Source: an uncultured Campylobacter sp. (GTDB taxonomy: Bacteria; Campylobacterota; Campylobacteria; Campylobacterales; Campylobacteraceae). From it: DNA of 64,000 bases. The stretch covers positions 62,001 to 126,000 of the forward strand of contig NZ_CAMYFP010000003.1 of assembly GCF_947255105.1 (NCBI RefSeq). The letters are read 5' to 3'. The notes below the pieces were generated by a model that was given only the letters and a program-made list of their open reading frames with translations, searched no databases and had not been told where the DNA came from. Below are positions 32,729 through 42,672 of this stretch, in pieces. The translations under genes and the position numbers were made by a program. The number at the start of each line of letters is the position of its first letter. The stretch's first letter is position 1.

Positions 32729-34309
32729 TTATAAAACTGCGTATTTTGCCCAAATGCAAGCTGGGATCTTGTTAAGTGCTGCAAGAGTCTCTTTTGTAAT
32801 ATCTTCATCTACAAGAATTACAGCCAAAGCGCCATCGCCACTATTACTTCTACCAAGTCTAAAGTCTGCGATATTTATCTGCTCTTTAGCTAAAATTGTG
32901 CTGATATCTCTAATAACTCCCGGAATATCTTCGTTTTTAAAGACAATCATCTTGCCTTTTGGCTTAAAGTCAGTTTTAAAGCCGTTGATATTTATAATGC
33001 GACCCTCATTTTCGGCAAAGACTGTGCCACTAACTGATGAGATATCTTTATCGGTTACGATTTTTACTGTAACTCTGTTTTTGTAGCTTGACTGAGTTAT
33101 AACTGATGTTTTAAGCGCGATTTTCTTCTCTTCTGCTATAAATTTGGCATTTACATAATTTATATTATCTCCCAAAGTATCCCTAAGTGCGCTCACCAAA
33201 GCAAAAGTTATCATAGAGTCAAGATAGTTTGCAACCTCGCCTGAAGCTTGCAACTCAATACTTTTGATAGGTGCTTTATTTATCTGCGCTCCAAGGTAGG
33301 ACATCTTTGAAATAAGCTCGATATATGGCTCTATATCTTTTGGAATATCTTCTTCTTTTATAGGCAAATTTAGTGCGTTTGGATAACAAATGCCTCTTAA
33401 AGCACTAATTGCTTGCTCAACTGCTTGAGTTGCAATATTTTTTTGTGACTCTTTGGTATTTGCACCAAGATGAGGAGTGGCTGAAACATTTTCAAAGTCC
33501 AAAAATGGATGGTCAGTGGCTGGCTCTTTGTCAAAAACATCTATACCAAGATAGGCGATTTTGCCACTTTTAAGCCCTTCAACTAGAGCATCTTCATTAA
33601 AAAGTCCACCTCTTGCACAGTTTATCAACCTAACACCATCTTTTAGTTTTTTCATCTCATCAAAAGAGATCATATCTATCGTTTCTTTTGTCTTTGGTGT
33701 ATGGATAGTGATAAAATCGCTACTCAATATCTCGCCAAAATCTTCACAATACTTAACGCCAACGCTTGTTGCCTTAGATGGTGAGATATATGGGTCATAA
33801 GCAACTACATCCATACCAAAAGCCAAAGCTCTTGTAGCAACTCTTGAGCCAATATTACCAAAGCCTATAACTCCAAGTTTTTTGCCAAAAAGCTCATTGC
33901 CATACCACTTCTCTCGCTTCCAAATTCTATTTATCTTTAGGTCGTTGCAAGAGTTGACATAGCTTCTTGCGGAGTTAATAAGATGAGCCATAGTCATCTC
34001 AACAGCAGCTATTGTGTTTGCTGTTGGGACATTCATAATGATTATTCCTCGTTTTGAGCAAGACTCAATATCCACATTATCCACACCAACACCAGCTCTA
34101 ACAATTGCTTTTAAATTTACACCTGAGTTTAAGAATTTATCATTTACAGCTGTTGGGCTTCTAGTGATTGCTACATCGGCTTTTGGCAAAAGTTTTAAAA
34201 GCTCATCTTTGCTAAGCTCTGTAGCATCAATAATTTCAATATCTCTCTCTTTTTTTAGTAGTTCAAATCCAATTGGATGTATCGCATCGCAAACTATAAT
34301 AGTACCCAT
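32729..34309 (-). CDS. serA: D-3-phosphoglycerate dehydrogenase SerA
   Basis: SerA starts serine synthesis by oxidising 3-phosphoglycerate with NAD. The NAD site GVIGFGNIGSRVATRALAFG lies near residue 145, and a catalytic His is in SATPHLGANTKESQ. The long form (526 residues) carries an intervening domain and a C-terminal ACT domain (IVFKNEDIPGVIRDISTIL), so serine feedback is likely. It is last in the minus-strand block that begins with pheS; the same order occurs in C. jejuni. Confidence 0.95.
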   Translation of the reverse strand: MGTIIVCDAIHPIGFELLKKERDIEIIDATELSKDELLKLLPKADVAITRSPTAVNDKFLNSGVNLKAIVRAGVGVDNVDIESCSKRGIIIMNVPTANTIAAVEMTMAHLINSARSYVNSCNDLKINRIWKREKWYGNELFGKKLGVIGFGNIGSRVATRALAFGMDVVAYDPYISPSKATSVGVKYCEDFGEILSSDFITIHTPKTKETIDMISFDEMKKLKDGVRLINCARGGLFNEDALVEGLKSGKIAYLGIDVFDKEPATDHPFLDFENVSATPHLGANTKESQKNIATQAVEQAISALRGICYPNALNLPIKEEDIPKDIEPYIELISKMSYLGAQINKAPIKSIELQASGEVANYLDSMITFALVSALRDTLGDNINYVNAKFIAEEKKIALKTSVITQSSYKNRVTVKIVTDKDISSVSGTVFAENEGRIININGFKTDFKPKGKMIVFKNEDIPGVIRDISTILAKEQINIADFRLGRSNSGDGALAVILVDEDITKETLAALNKIPACIWAKYAVL

Positions 34310-34347
34310 CTCTTAACTCCCTTAAATTATAAGCCTAAATGGCAAAT

Positions 34348-36036
34348 TTAGTTATTTTGTAACTGCTCTTTTATAAGATCGCCTAAAGTTACCTTCTCGT
34401 CACTATCGTTTATCTCGTTTAGGACTGCTCTTTCTTTCTGTCTTTCAAGGCGTCTAAGGCTAAGTCTGATTCTATTTCTTCTCTCATCTATAAAATCAAT
34501 TGCCGCCTCTATCTCATCGCCAACTTTTAGATTGTCAAATTCAGTACCTGGAATATCCTCTTTTCTGATGAGTGCGTCAACATTTTCGCCAAGTTCAACA
34601 AAAATTCCAAACTCTTTGATATCTCTTATCTTGCCCTTAACTGCATCACCAATATTGTGCTTTTTGGCATACTCTACAACAGGGCTATCCTCTAGCTCTT
34701 TTTTGCTAAGAGAAATTTTTTCACTCTCATCATCAATCTTAATAATCTTTACCTCTATCTCATCGCCAACTTTAAAGAGCTCTTTGCATCTTACTGCTCT
34801 ATCCCATGAGACATCTTCGTTGTGTAAAAGTCCCTCTACTGAGTCTATTTTTACAAATGCTCCAAAATTTGTGATGGTAGTCACCTCTCCTTTTACAACA
34901 TCGCCAACTTTATGTTTTGACTTAAATTCGACAAAAGGTTTTGGTAGAAGGTTTTTAAGACTTACTCTTAAGCGTCTTTTTTCGCTATCTATCTCAATAA
35001 TCTCAACATCTAAATTTTGACCCTCTTCTATGAAATCTTTTGGATTTTTAATGTTTTTATCCCAAGAGATCTCGCTTATATGTAAAAATCCCTCTATATC
35101 ATTGCCAAGATCAACAAAAGCACCATATGGCTCTATGTTGCTAACTGTTACGTTGATGATATCGCCAACACCTAGCTCGTTTTCTTTGATCTCTCTCCAA
35201 GGATCTGGAGTAGCTGCCTTTATAGAGAGTGAAAGATGTCTTTTTTCACTATCATAATTTATAACTTTTACTTGAGTTTTATCGCCCTCTTTGTAAAGCG
35301 TTTGAGGATTGACAGGTCCTTTGTAACTTATCTCACTATAGTGAACCAAACCATCGACTCCACCAACATCTACAAACATTCCATAAGTTGTGATTTTTTT
35401 GATAGTTCCCTCAATAATCTCATCGCTTTCTAGGATTTTGGAAACTATCTCTTTCTTGGCTTTTCTCTCTTCATCAACTAGCTTTTTTCTAGAAGCAACT
35501 ATGCTTTGATCTTCTTTATTTACTTTGATTACTTTTACTTTGTATTGTTTGCCAATAAGTGAGTTTGAATCCTTTAAAGCGCTTTGCGAGCGAGGCATAA
35601 AAAACTCTAGCCCATCTTTTGTAACGCAGATATAGCCACCTTTGTTTCTAGAAACAATCTTTGCATCAAAGATATTTTCAGCCTCTTCATCATAAGAGTC
35701 GATAAACTCTGCAACTTTTATCTTTTTTAATGCTTTTTTGTATGAAACTATCGGTTTACCGTTGTAGCTACTTACGATAACTACCTTTATAGCGTCGCCT
35801 ACATTGTATAAAAGAGCGCCGTTGTCATCTTTTATCTCTTCTGCGCGTAGAAGCCCTTCGGACTTTCTATCTACATCAACAAAAACCTCATCACCTTTGA
35901 TAGCAACGATAGTGCCATCAATCACAACTTCTTCCTCTTTTTTCTTGAAAGACTCTTCCAACATTGTTGCAAAATCCATCTCTTCATTGAGATGCTCTTT
36001 TGCTTCACTTTGAACTCCTGTGTTCACCTCAGCCAT
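34348..36036 (-). CDS. rpsA: 30S ribosomal protein S1
   Basis: S1 captures mRNA on the small subunit. The 562-residue protein contains repeated S1 (OB-fold) domains, recognisable by successive blocks such as GMFVDVGGVDGLVHYSEIS, GAFVDLGNDIEGFLHISEIS, GAFVKIDSVEGLLHNEDVS and GIFVELGENVDALIRKEDI. Length and repeat number suit a six-domain S1. It stands between ispH and serA. Confidence 0.96.
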   Translation of the reverse strand: MAEVNTGVQSEAKEHLNEEMDFATMLEESFKKKEEEVVIDGTIVAIKGDEVFVDVDRKSEGLLRAEEIKDDNGALLYNVGDAIKVVIVSSYNGKPIVSYKKALKKIKVAEFIDSYDEEAENIFDAKIVSRNKGGYICVTKDGLEFFMPRSQSALKDSNSLIGKQYKVKVIKVNKEDQSIVASRKKLVDEERKAKKEIVSKILESDEIIEGTIKKITTYGMFVDVGGVDGLVHYSEISYKGPVNPQTLYKEGDKTQVKVINYDSEKRHLSLSIKAATPDPWREIKENELGVGDIINVTVSNIEPYGAFVDLGNDIEGFLHISEISWDKNIKNPKDFIEEGQNLDVEIIEIDSEKRRLRVSLKNLLPKPFVEFKSKHKVGDVVKGEVTTITNFGAFVKIDSVEGLLHNEDVSWDRAVRCKELFKVGDEIEVKIIKIDDESEKISLSKKELEDSPVVEYAKKHNIGDAVKGKIRDIKEFGIFVELGENVDALIRKEDIPGTEFDNLKVGDEIEAAIDFIDERRNRIRLSLRRLERQKERAVLNEINDSDEKVTLGDLIKEQLQNN

Positions 36037-36176
36037 TTTTTTCCTTTTGTCTATGATTTCTATCTATAAATAAAATAGTAGGAATTGATTTTATGATAAC
36101 TTTGCTTTAAATTTAATAAATATATTTGGCTTTTTTGCGGATATTGTTTTGGTAAATTTATAAATATAGTTGAAAT

Positions 36177-37001
36177 TTAGACAAAACTCTCGATCTGTTT
36201 AATTACCTTTTGGATAATCCAATCAGGCGTGCTAGCACCAGCTGAGATACCACAAAGATTTTTGCCTATAAACCACTCTTTTTTAAGCTCTAACTCATTT
36301 TCTATATGGTAGCTATCTTTGCAAAACTGCTTTGAGATGAGAAAAAGTTGCTTTGTGTTTGATGAGTTTTTGCCACCAACTACTATCATAACATCGGCTC
36401 TTTGAGAGAGCTCTGTAATCGCCTTTTGATTTTGAGAGGTTGCGTTGCAAATGGTATTAAAAACTCTCACCTCTTTTGCTCTTCTTAAAAGATATCCCAC
36501 CAAAACTTCAAAGTTTTCGATTTTTTTGGTAGTTTGAGAGATGAGTGCCACTTTGCCAAATTTAACTCCATCAAGCGTAGCTGGATCTGTAGTAACATAA
36601 ACTTTTCCTTTGGCATATGACTTTACACCTTTAACTTCTGGATGATCTTCATCGCCAAAGATAACTACATCATAGCCCTCACTGCTCATCTCTTCTACAA
36701 TTTGCTGTGGTTTGGTCACAAAAGGGCATGTAGCGTCAAATATCTCTTTGCCCTCAAATTTGAGCCTCTCATAGTCACTTTTTGCAATGCCGTGAGTTCT
36801 TATGATAACTCTTTTTTCATCTTTTAGCTCGTCAATGCTGTTTAGAGTTTTTACTCCATATCGCTCTTTAAGTCTTTTTATCTCTTCGTTGTTGTGTATA
36901 AGCTCGCCTATAGTTGCTGCGTTTTTTGTATTTTGCGCTATTCTAATTGCTCTTTTTACACCAAAGCAAAAGCCATAATTTTGTGCAAGCTCAATCTTCA
37001 A
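36177..37001 (-). CDS. ispH: 4-hydroxy-3-methylbut-2-enyl diphosphate reductase IspH
   Basis: IspH makes IPP and DMAPP in the last MEP-pathway step and holds an iron-sulfur cluster. Cluster cysteines are seen in YGFCFGVKRAI, ATCPFVTK and FNTICNATSQNQ. The active-site THGIAK and histidine-bearing EDHPEVKG segments are present. I place the start at TTG 37001, giving the usual KIELAQNYGFCFG N-terminus, instead of the longer in-frame start at 37016. It overlaps aroA by 11 bases. The IspE partner lies at 1122-1883. Confidence 0.94.
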   Translation of the reverse strand: MKIELAQNYGFCFGVKRAIRIAQNTKNAATIGELIHNNEEIKRLKERYGVKTLNSIDELKDEKRVIIRTHGIAKSDYERLKFEGKEIFDATCPFVTKPQQIVEEMSSEGYDVVIFGDEDHPEVKGVKSYAKGKVYVTTDPATLDGVKFGKVALISQTTKKIENFEVLVGYLLRRAKEVRVFNTICNATSQNQKAITELSQRADVMIVVGGKNSSNTKQLFLISKQFCKDSYHIENELELKKEWFIGKNLCGISAGASTPDWIIQKVIKQIESFV

Positions 37002-38265
37002 CACTAACTCCAACACTTTTTAAGAGTGTTTTAAATTTCGGAAATGAGCTATCTATGCAAGCCGCGTCTTCAATAATCATACCGCACCTTAATCCCAAAA
37101 TGGCAAAACTCATAGCTATGCGGTGATCGCCATTGGAGTCTATTATGGCAGGTTGTGGATTGCCGCCCTTTATTGCAAAGCCATCATCAAACTCCTCTAC
37201 CTCTATCTTGCAAGCTCTAAGCCCCTCAACGACAACTTTAATGCGGTCGCACTCTTTAACTCTAAGCTCTTTTGCATTTCTTAGACTACTCTTTCCACTA
37301 GCGCAGACAAATGCCATTGCAAGGGCCGGTGCTTCATCTATGAGCCATGAGATATTCTCTTTTATATCGACTGCTTTTAGTGGTGCATACTCAACTACAA
37401 TATCACCAATCTCCTCATACAAACTCTCTTTTTTTATAAACTCTATCTTTGCTCCCATTTGTGCCAAAATTTCATAGGCTTTTACTCTAGTTTTATTTAA
37501 AAGTAGATCTTTTAAAACAACTTTAGAGCCTGGAGTTATAGCCGCAGCTACAGCAAAATAAAATGCCGAACTTGGATCTGATGGGATTTTTATAGAAAGT
37601 GGAGATAGGGGCGAATTTAGCGGCTTAACATAGCTTACTAAGCCATCTGTTTTTATATCTGCGCCCATTCCTTTTAACATCTTTTCGCTATGATCTCTAC
37701 TAAGCTCTGGCTCTTTGTAAGAGCAACCACTGCTTTTTAGCCCTGCAAGTATCATGGCTGACTTAACCTGTGCTGATGGTATCTTGCTCTCAAATTTAAA
37801 ATAGTCAAGCTTTTTACCTCTTATGGCAATTGGTGCATACTCGCCATTTTTTACTCCATCAAACTTGGCTCCAACAGCCCCTAGTGGGTCCAAAACTCTT
37901 CTCATAGGTCTTTTATTTAGGTATCTATCGCCACTTAAGACAAAAAATCCATCTGTCGCTGCTAAAAAGCCCAAAAAAAGTCTCATAGTTGTTCCTGAGT
38001 TACCACACTCCAAAACTTCATTTGGCTCTTTTATGGTAATTGGCGGCTCTATAGTGATAGATGAGCCATTTTTATGGACTTTTGCGCCAAGTTTTTCTAC
38101 GATATCTAAAGTGTGTAAAGTGTCATTTGCCAAAAGATAGTTCTCTATCTTTGACGGCTTGTTGCTAAGCAGAGAAAATATAGCTGCTCTATGAGAGAGT
38201 GATTTATCAGCTGCTATCTCTTCAAGAGTTGCTAATATCGGCTCTGTTTGCGTAAAAATTTTCAT
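36991..38265 (-). CDS. aroA: 3-phosphoshikimate 1-carboxyvinyltransferase AroA (EPSP synthase)
   Basis: AroA joins PEP to shikimate-3-phosphate in aromatic amino acid synthesis. Family blocks include DKSLSHRAAIFSLLS, ECGNSGTTMRLFLGFLA, DRYLNKRPMRRV and DGDHRIAMSFAILG-like sequence near the end. Length is 424 residues. It overlaps pheT by four bases (ATGA) and ispH by 11. Confidence 0.97.
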   Translation of the reverse strand: MKIFTQTEPILATLEEIAADKSLSHRAAIFSLLSNKPSKIENYLLANDTLHTLDIVEKLGAKVHKNGSSITIEPPITIKEPNEVLECGNSGTTMRLFLGFLAATDGFFVLSGDRYLNKRPMRRVLDPLGAVGAKFDGVKNGEYAPIAIRGKKLDYFKFESKIPSAQVKSAMILAGLKSSGCSYKEPELSRDHSEKMLKGMGADIKTDGLVSYVKPLNSPLSPLSIKIPSDPSSAFYFAVAAAITPGSKVVLKDLLLNKTRVKAYEILAQMGAKIEFIKKESLYEEIGDIVVEYAPLKAVDIKENISWLIDEAPALAMAFVCASGKSSLRNAKELRVKECDRIKVVVEGLRACKIEVEEFDDGFAIKGGNPQPAIIDSNGDHRIAMSFAILGLRCGMIIEDAACIDSSFPKFKTLLKSVGVSVED

Positions 38266-40592
38266 CTTAAATTTAGACCCAATTTGTCATTTAAGGAAGA
38301 GATAATTTTATCTACAAAGATAGTGACATCTTCATCTTTTAAGGTCTTTTCATCATCTTGAAAGGTGAGTTTTATTGTGAGGCTAAATTTATCTTTCAAA
38401 CTCTCATCACTATAGATATCTGTTGGATAAAACTCCTTCAAATTTAGGATATCTAGCCCATCTATAATCTCTTTTATCTTTTCATATCTTAACTCTTTTG
38501 GGACTATAAGGCTGATGTCTCTTGTTATTGTAGGCATTTTGGAGTATTTTTTGGCAACTATCTTTTGAAATTTAAGCTTTGCAAAATCAACTTGACATAG
38601 ATAGCTCTTATAAAGCTCTAACTCATTTTCCAAAGCAAGACTTACTCTGCCTATATAGCCGACAACTTCGCCATCTTGGACGATGTTTGCCTGCTCATAT
38701 TGACTTAAAAATGGAAGCTTTTCTTTTGGTAGCTCTATCCTAAAGTCGCCTATGATATTTTGGATAAGGTTGGCAAAATAGATAAAATCAACCATTTTAG
38801 GTTTTGGTCCATTTAACAGACTTGACTCCTCTACATAGCCACTTGCTACAAATCCAAGAGCAACGCTCTCTCTTGCTATCTCATCAAAAATAGTTCCTAT
38901 TTCAAAGAGCTTTATACTTTTTTTAGAGTTTTTGATATTTCTAAGGCTAGATTTTAAAAGATGGTTGATAAGCGTTGGTCTAAGTGTGTCTAGCTCGTTG
39001 TTTATCGGGTTTAATATCTCTTTTTGGCAAGGCTTAAAGCCAAGTTTACTAAGCTCTTCTTTACTATCAAAAGCGTAGTGAATGCACTCAATAAAGCCAT
39101 TATTTGCAGCTTTGTATCTTATATTTTTTTGATTTGTGTAGAGTTCGTAACTTTTGTTTAGTCTGTTTTTCTCACTAAAAAGAAGTGGCCTTGACTCGAT
39201 ATTTTCAATCCCAATTATCCTTACTATCTCTTCGCAAATATCGTGAGAATTCTTGATATCATGCCTAAAAAATGGTACTCCAACATTGATAAGCTCTTGT
39301 GAAACATTGACATCAAAGCATAGTCTTTTAAGTATCTTTACAACGCTATTTTTATCGAGCTCTTTTCCAATCATACTACTTATCTCATCGATAGAAAAGC
39401 TAACAATAAAGCGCTCTTTGTGCGGACAAATTTGTTGAAAGCCGCCATATAAATTTATGCCACTCATCTTTGCTAAAAATGAGAAGAGAAAGTCACCACC
39501 TATCGTTAAATTTGGCTCAGAACCTCTAGTTGAGCGATAAAGATGTTCATCACCCTTTAGCTCTTTGTTTTGTCCAACTGCCTCTTGAATAGCTGTTGGC
39601 GCTGTGTAGTTTGCCTCTATAATGATAGTTTTGCTCTCATTATCCGCTCTAAATTCATCTACCTGTGAAATTCCAGCGATAGAAAGAAGTTTGTCGTTGG
39701 CATAAACGCCATAAGCGCCGCATTTTTCTTGCTTGATTGTAAATGTTATCTTATCGCAATCAGTGCAAATTTTATTTAGATCATAAGCTCTTAGAAGAAC
39801 GCCTGTCGAATAGGTCGCATATGAGAGAATATCATCTATCTTTTTAGCACTATAAATACCAGCTGCCGCCAATCTTAGCTGCTTTAGAAGATCTAGCTTT
39901 GAGACATTTGAATTAACATCAAAGGCTCTATATTGAAATGAGCAATCTTGTAGCTTGGATGAGTTGATAGAGATAATTCTTCCAATACCCAAAAGGTTTT
40001 CTTTCTCATCATAATTAACCTCTTTTAGACTTATATCAAGCGCTGCACAAAGATCTCTAGCGATTCCATAGACACTTAGGCAATCTCCTCTATTTGGAGT
40101 TAAGTCTATCTCAAAAATTTCATCATTTAGCCATGGATTTTTGCAAAGCTCCTCGCCCAAAGTAAGCTCTCCAATGCTACTATCAAGCACCATAATACCA
40201 TCATTTATCTTTGGCAGTCCAAGCTCTGTTGAAGAACAGATCATTCCAAAACTCTCAACTCCTCTTAGCTTTGACTTTTTTATCTTAAAATCACCCGGCA
40301 AAACCGCCCCAATCAAAGCAACAGCGACATATTGACCAACAGCTACATTTTTTGCACCGCAAACTATCTGCAATGTCTCATCTGCAACATCAACTTCACA
40401 GACACTTAGATGATCTGAGTTTTCATGCTTTGCTTTGCTTTTTACAAAACCAATAACTACCTTTGAAGGTATAGCAATCTCTCTATAACCGCCAACTTCA
40501 AGCCCTATTGAGTTTAGGGTCTCTTGTAGCTTTTGACTTGAAATTTCTCTTATATCTACCCACTCTTGCAACCAATTTCTTGTTATTATCAT
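38262..40592 (-). CDS. pheT: Phenylalanyl-tRNA synthetase beta subunit
   Basis: PheT forms an alpha2-beta2 enzyme with PheS and edits mischarged Tyr-tRNA. It starts with the EMAP-like tRNA-binding domain (SDHLSVCEVDVADETLQIVCGA), followed by B3/B4 editing and B5 domains, and ends with the ferredoxin-fold anticodon-binding domain (KKYSKMPTITRDISLIVP). Length is 776 residues. It follows pheS with a four-base overlap. Confidence 0.97.
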   Translation of the reverse strand: MIITRNWLQEWVDIREISSQKLQETLNSIGLEVGGYREIAIPSKVVIGFVKSKAKHENSDHLSVCEVDVADETLQIVCGAKNVAVGQYVAVALIGAVLPGDFKIKKSKLRGVESFGMICSSTELGLPKINDGIMVLDSSIGELTLGEELCKNPWLNDEIFEIDLTPNRGDCLSVYGIARDLCAALDISLKEVNYDEKENLLGIGRIISINSSKLQDCSFQYRAFDVNSNVSKLDLLKQLRLAAAGIYSAKKIDDILSYATYSTGVLLRAYDLNKICTDCDKITFTIKQEKCGAYGVYANDKLLSIAGISQVDEFRADNESKTIIIEANYTAPTAIQEAVGQNKELKGDEHLYRSTRGSEPNLTIGGDFLFSFLAKMSGINLYGGFQQICPHKERFIVSFSIDEISSMIGKELDKNSVVKILKRLCFDVNVSQELINVGVPFFRHDIKNSHDICEEIVRIIGIENIESRPLLFSEKNRLNKSYELYTNQKNIRYKAANNGFIECIHYAFDSKEELSKLGFKPCQKEILNPINNELDTLRPTLINHLLKSSLRNIKNSKKSIKLFEIGTIFDEIARESVALGFVASGYVEESSLLNGPKPKMVDFIYFANLIQNIIGDFRIELPKEKLPFLSQYEQANIVQDGEVVGYIGRVSLALENELELYKSYLCQVDFAKLKFQKIVAKKYSKMPTITRDISLIVPKELRYEKIKEIIDGLDILNLKEFYPTDIYSDESLKDKFSLTIKLTFQDDEKTLKDEDVTIFVDKIISSLNDKLGLNLR

Positions 40593-41581
40593 TTAAACTG
40601 CTCCAATAGTCTCATATCTCCTTCAAACATACTTCTTAAGTCTGGAATCTGATGAAGTAGCATAGCAAATCGCTCTATACCAAGCCCAAACGCATATCCA
40701 CTTACATTTTCATAACCAACATGAGTAAAGACATTTGGATCTACAACGCCACTTCCAAGAACCTCTAGCCAACCTGTATTTGAGCAGACTCTACAGCCCT
40801 CTCCTTTACAAAAAATACAACTTATATCCACCTCGGCAGATGGCTCAGTAAATGGGAAAAAGCTAGGTCTAAATCTAACCTTTACATCGCCAAACATATA
40901 TCTTAAGAAGTCTTCTAAAAGGTATTTTAAATTTGAAAAGCTAACTTTATTGCCCTTTTCTACTACAAGCCCCTCAATCTGATGAAACATAGGCGTGTGA
41001 GTAAGGTCTAGATCTCTTCTAAAAACAGCACCTGGCGCTATCATGCGAATTGGCGGCTTTTGTTTTAGCATAGTTCTAATCTGCACTGGACTTGTGTGAG
41101 TTCTAAGGAGATTTTTGTTGCTTAGATAAAATGTATCTTGCATATCTCTTGCTGGGTGGTATTTTGGTAAATTTAGCGCCTCAAAGTTGTAAAAATCCTC
41201 TTCTATCAAAGGTCCGCTCTCAAGTGAGAAGTTTTGCGCCAAAAAATACTCTATGATTTTGTCCATAGTTGCCGTTATTGGGTGGAGTGCGCCGATACTT
41301 TTTTGCTCATTAAAAAGCGTTACATCGATAGCTTGCTCCTCTTCTTTTTGTAAAATCTCTTTTGTCTCTAGCTCGATTTTTTTCTTGGCTATAAAAGCAT
41401 TTAGGCTATCTCTTTGCTCATTTAGGCTCTTTGCCATCTCTTTTTTCTTAGTTGCGTCTAGCTCTTTTAGTTTGCTAAATTGCTCTGTTAAAATGCCCTT
41501 TTTACCAAGATATTCAACTCTAAGTCTATCAAGTTCATCAAGGTTTTTGACATCTTCTATTTTGGCTTTTAAATTTTGCAC
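40589..41581 (-). CDS. pheS: Phenylalanyl-tRNA synthetase alpha subunit
   Basis: PheS is the catalytic subunit. The class II motifs are visible in RTHTSPVQIRTML, GAVFRRDLDLTHTPMFHQIEG and the final GLGIERFAMLLHQIPDLR. The N-terminal coiled coil binds tRNA. Length is 330 residues. The start is GTG at 41581 after an AAGGA site. It heads the operon pheS-pheT-aroA-ispH, probably continuing into rpsA and serA. Confidence 0.97.
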   Translation of the reverse strand: MQNLKAKIEDVKNLDELDRLRVEYLGKKGILTEQFSKLKELDATKKKEMAKSLNEQRDSLNAFIAKKKIELETKEILQKEEEQAIDVTLFNEQKSIGALHPITATMDKIIEYFLAQNFSLESGPLIEEDFYNFEALNLPKYHPARDMQDTFYLSNKNLLRTHTSPVQIRTMLKQKPPIRMIAPGAVFRRDLDLTHTPMFHQIEGLVVEKGNKVSFSNLKYLLEDFLRYMFGDVKVRFRPSFFPFTEPSAEVDISCIFCKGEGCRVCSNTGWLEVLGSGVVDPNVFTHVGYENVSGYAFGLGIERFAMLLHQIPDLRSMFEGDMRLLEQFK

Positions 41582-41690
41582 CTATTTATCCTTAGTTATT
41601 TGAAGTTAAGCAGACATTCTAATCAATTTTTTATAAAAAATAGGTAAATTATCAAAAAAGCAATCTAACCTGATTTCTCTTATATTTTGA

Positions 41691-41696
41691 TATAAT
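41691..41696 (+). promoter_or_regulatory. -10 box for the HIT-family gene
   Basis: TATAAT sits in a TTTTGATATAATC context, an extended -10 typical of Campylobacter sigma-70 promoters, 33 bases before the ATG at 41730. An AAGGAG ribosome site lies in between. Confidence 0.65.
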
Positions 41697-41729
41697 CAAC
41701 CATAAATTTAAGGAGCATAAGGAGCAAAA

Positions 41730-42086
41730 ATGACAATATTTGAAAAAATTGTAGCAGGAGAAATTCCTTGCAATAAAGTTTTGGAAAATGATGATTTTTT
41801 GGCATTTCATGATATCAACCCAAAGGCACCAATTCACATCTTAATCATTCCTAAAAAGTGCTATAAAAACTTTCAGGAGGTAGATCCATCAATAATGTCA
41901 GCAATGACTGAGTTTATCCACAAAGTTGCCAAAACTATGGGCGTTGATAAAACTGGCTATAGGCTTATCACAAATTGTGGTGAAAATGCTGGTCAAGAGG
42001 TCATGCACCTACACTTTCATCTACTTGGCGGAACAAAACTTAGCTGGGATAGAAGTAGCGGAAGTAATACAAAAGATGAGTTTTAG
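41730..42086 (+). CDS. hinT: HIT-family nucleotide-binding protein (HinT type)
   Basis: HIT proteins hydrolyse nucleoside phosphoramidates such as AMP-lysine. The N-terminal IFEKIVAGEIPCNKVLENDDFLAF and the catalytic triad motif HLHFHLLGG (H-x-H-x-H) near residue 100 are clear. Length is 118 residues. It sits divergently next to pheS, as in C. jejuni, with its own promoter. Confidence 0.95.
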   Translation: MTIFEKIVAGEIPCNKVLENDDFLAFHDINPKAPIHILIIPKKCYKNFQEVDPSIMSAMTEFIHKVAKTMGVDKTGYRLITNCGENAGQEVMHLHFHLLGGTKLSWDRSSGSNTKDEF

Positions 42087-42112
42087 TTTAGGCGCGAAAT
42101 TTAGCGCCTAAA
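42087..42112. terminator. Bidirectional terminator between hinT and the Mop gene
   Basis: TTTAGGCGC and GCGCCTAAA form a perfect nine-base stem with an eight-base loop, starting right after the hinT stop and ending six bases before the convergent Mop gene. Confidence 0.8.
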
Positions 42113-42117
42113 TAGCT

Positions 42118-42534
42118 CTATTTTTTGGCAACAATTATGTTGGTAGCCTTTATCAAGGCTCTAACTTTGCTGCCCTTTTTTAGTCCTAAATTTTTGCTTG
42201 ACTCTTTGGTGATAACGGCAACAATTGTAACACCATTTGTCACCTCAATAACAACTTCAGAGCTTACAACTCCATCGCTTACATCCAAAACAACGCCTGC
42301 AAGATCATTGGAAGCACTTGTATTTAGGTCATCTTTTGTTGCAATAAGCACATCAAATGCCTTAAACATAAATAAAACTTCATCGCCCTCTTTTAAGCCA
42401 AGTCTTTTTTCAGACTCTAAAGTTATCGTTGCTTTTAAAACTTGATCTTTCAAACTAGCAGTTACAACAGAATTTGCGATACCGCTGGTTATATTTTTGA
42501 TTTTGACTTTTAGTTGATTTCTTGCACTAAACAT
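42118..42534 (-). CDS. Di-Mop molybdate-binding protein (molbindin)
   Basis: The 138-residue protein is two Mop (TOBE-type) domains in tandem. The first is SARNQLKVKIKNITSGIANS to KAFDVLIAT, the second DLAGVVLDVSDGVVSSEVVIEV to IKATNIIVAKK. Each ends in the typical KATxVxxA strand. Molbindins store molybdate or tungstate in the cytoplasm and supply molybdenum enzymes such as formate dehydrogenase or Nap. There is no transporter or DNA-binding domain attached and no mod gene adjacent. Confidence 0.85.
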   Translation of the reverse strand: MFSARNQLKVKIKNITSGIANSVVTASLKDQVLKATITLESEKRLGLKEGDEVLFMFKAFDVLIATKDDLNTSASNDLAGVVLDVSDGVVSSEVVIEVTNGVTIVAVITKESSKNLGLKKGSKVRALIKATNIIVAKK

Positions 42535-42672
42535 AGTCTCTCCTTCTGTTTTAATTGGTAAATTTATTATAATACGATTTGCTAAATTTATAAAAAATTA
42601 TCTTAAATTTGACGTTTGAAAACTTTGGATAAATTTAGAGTTTGAAATTTAGCAAAATAAAAAAGGTTGCAA

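Noticed and set aside
34532..35020. Plus-strand 162-codon frame over rpsA
   Set aside because: It is antisense to the S1 repeats, serine-rich from reversed codons, with no ribosome site.
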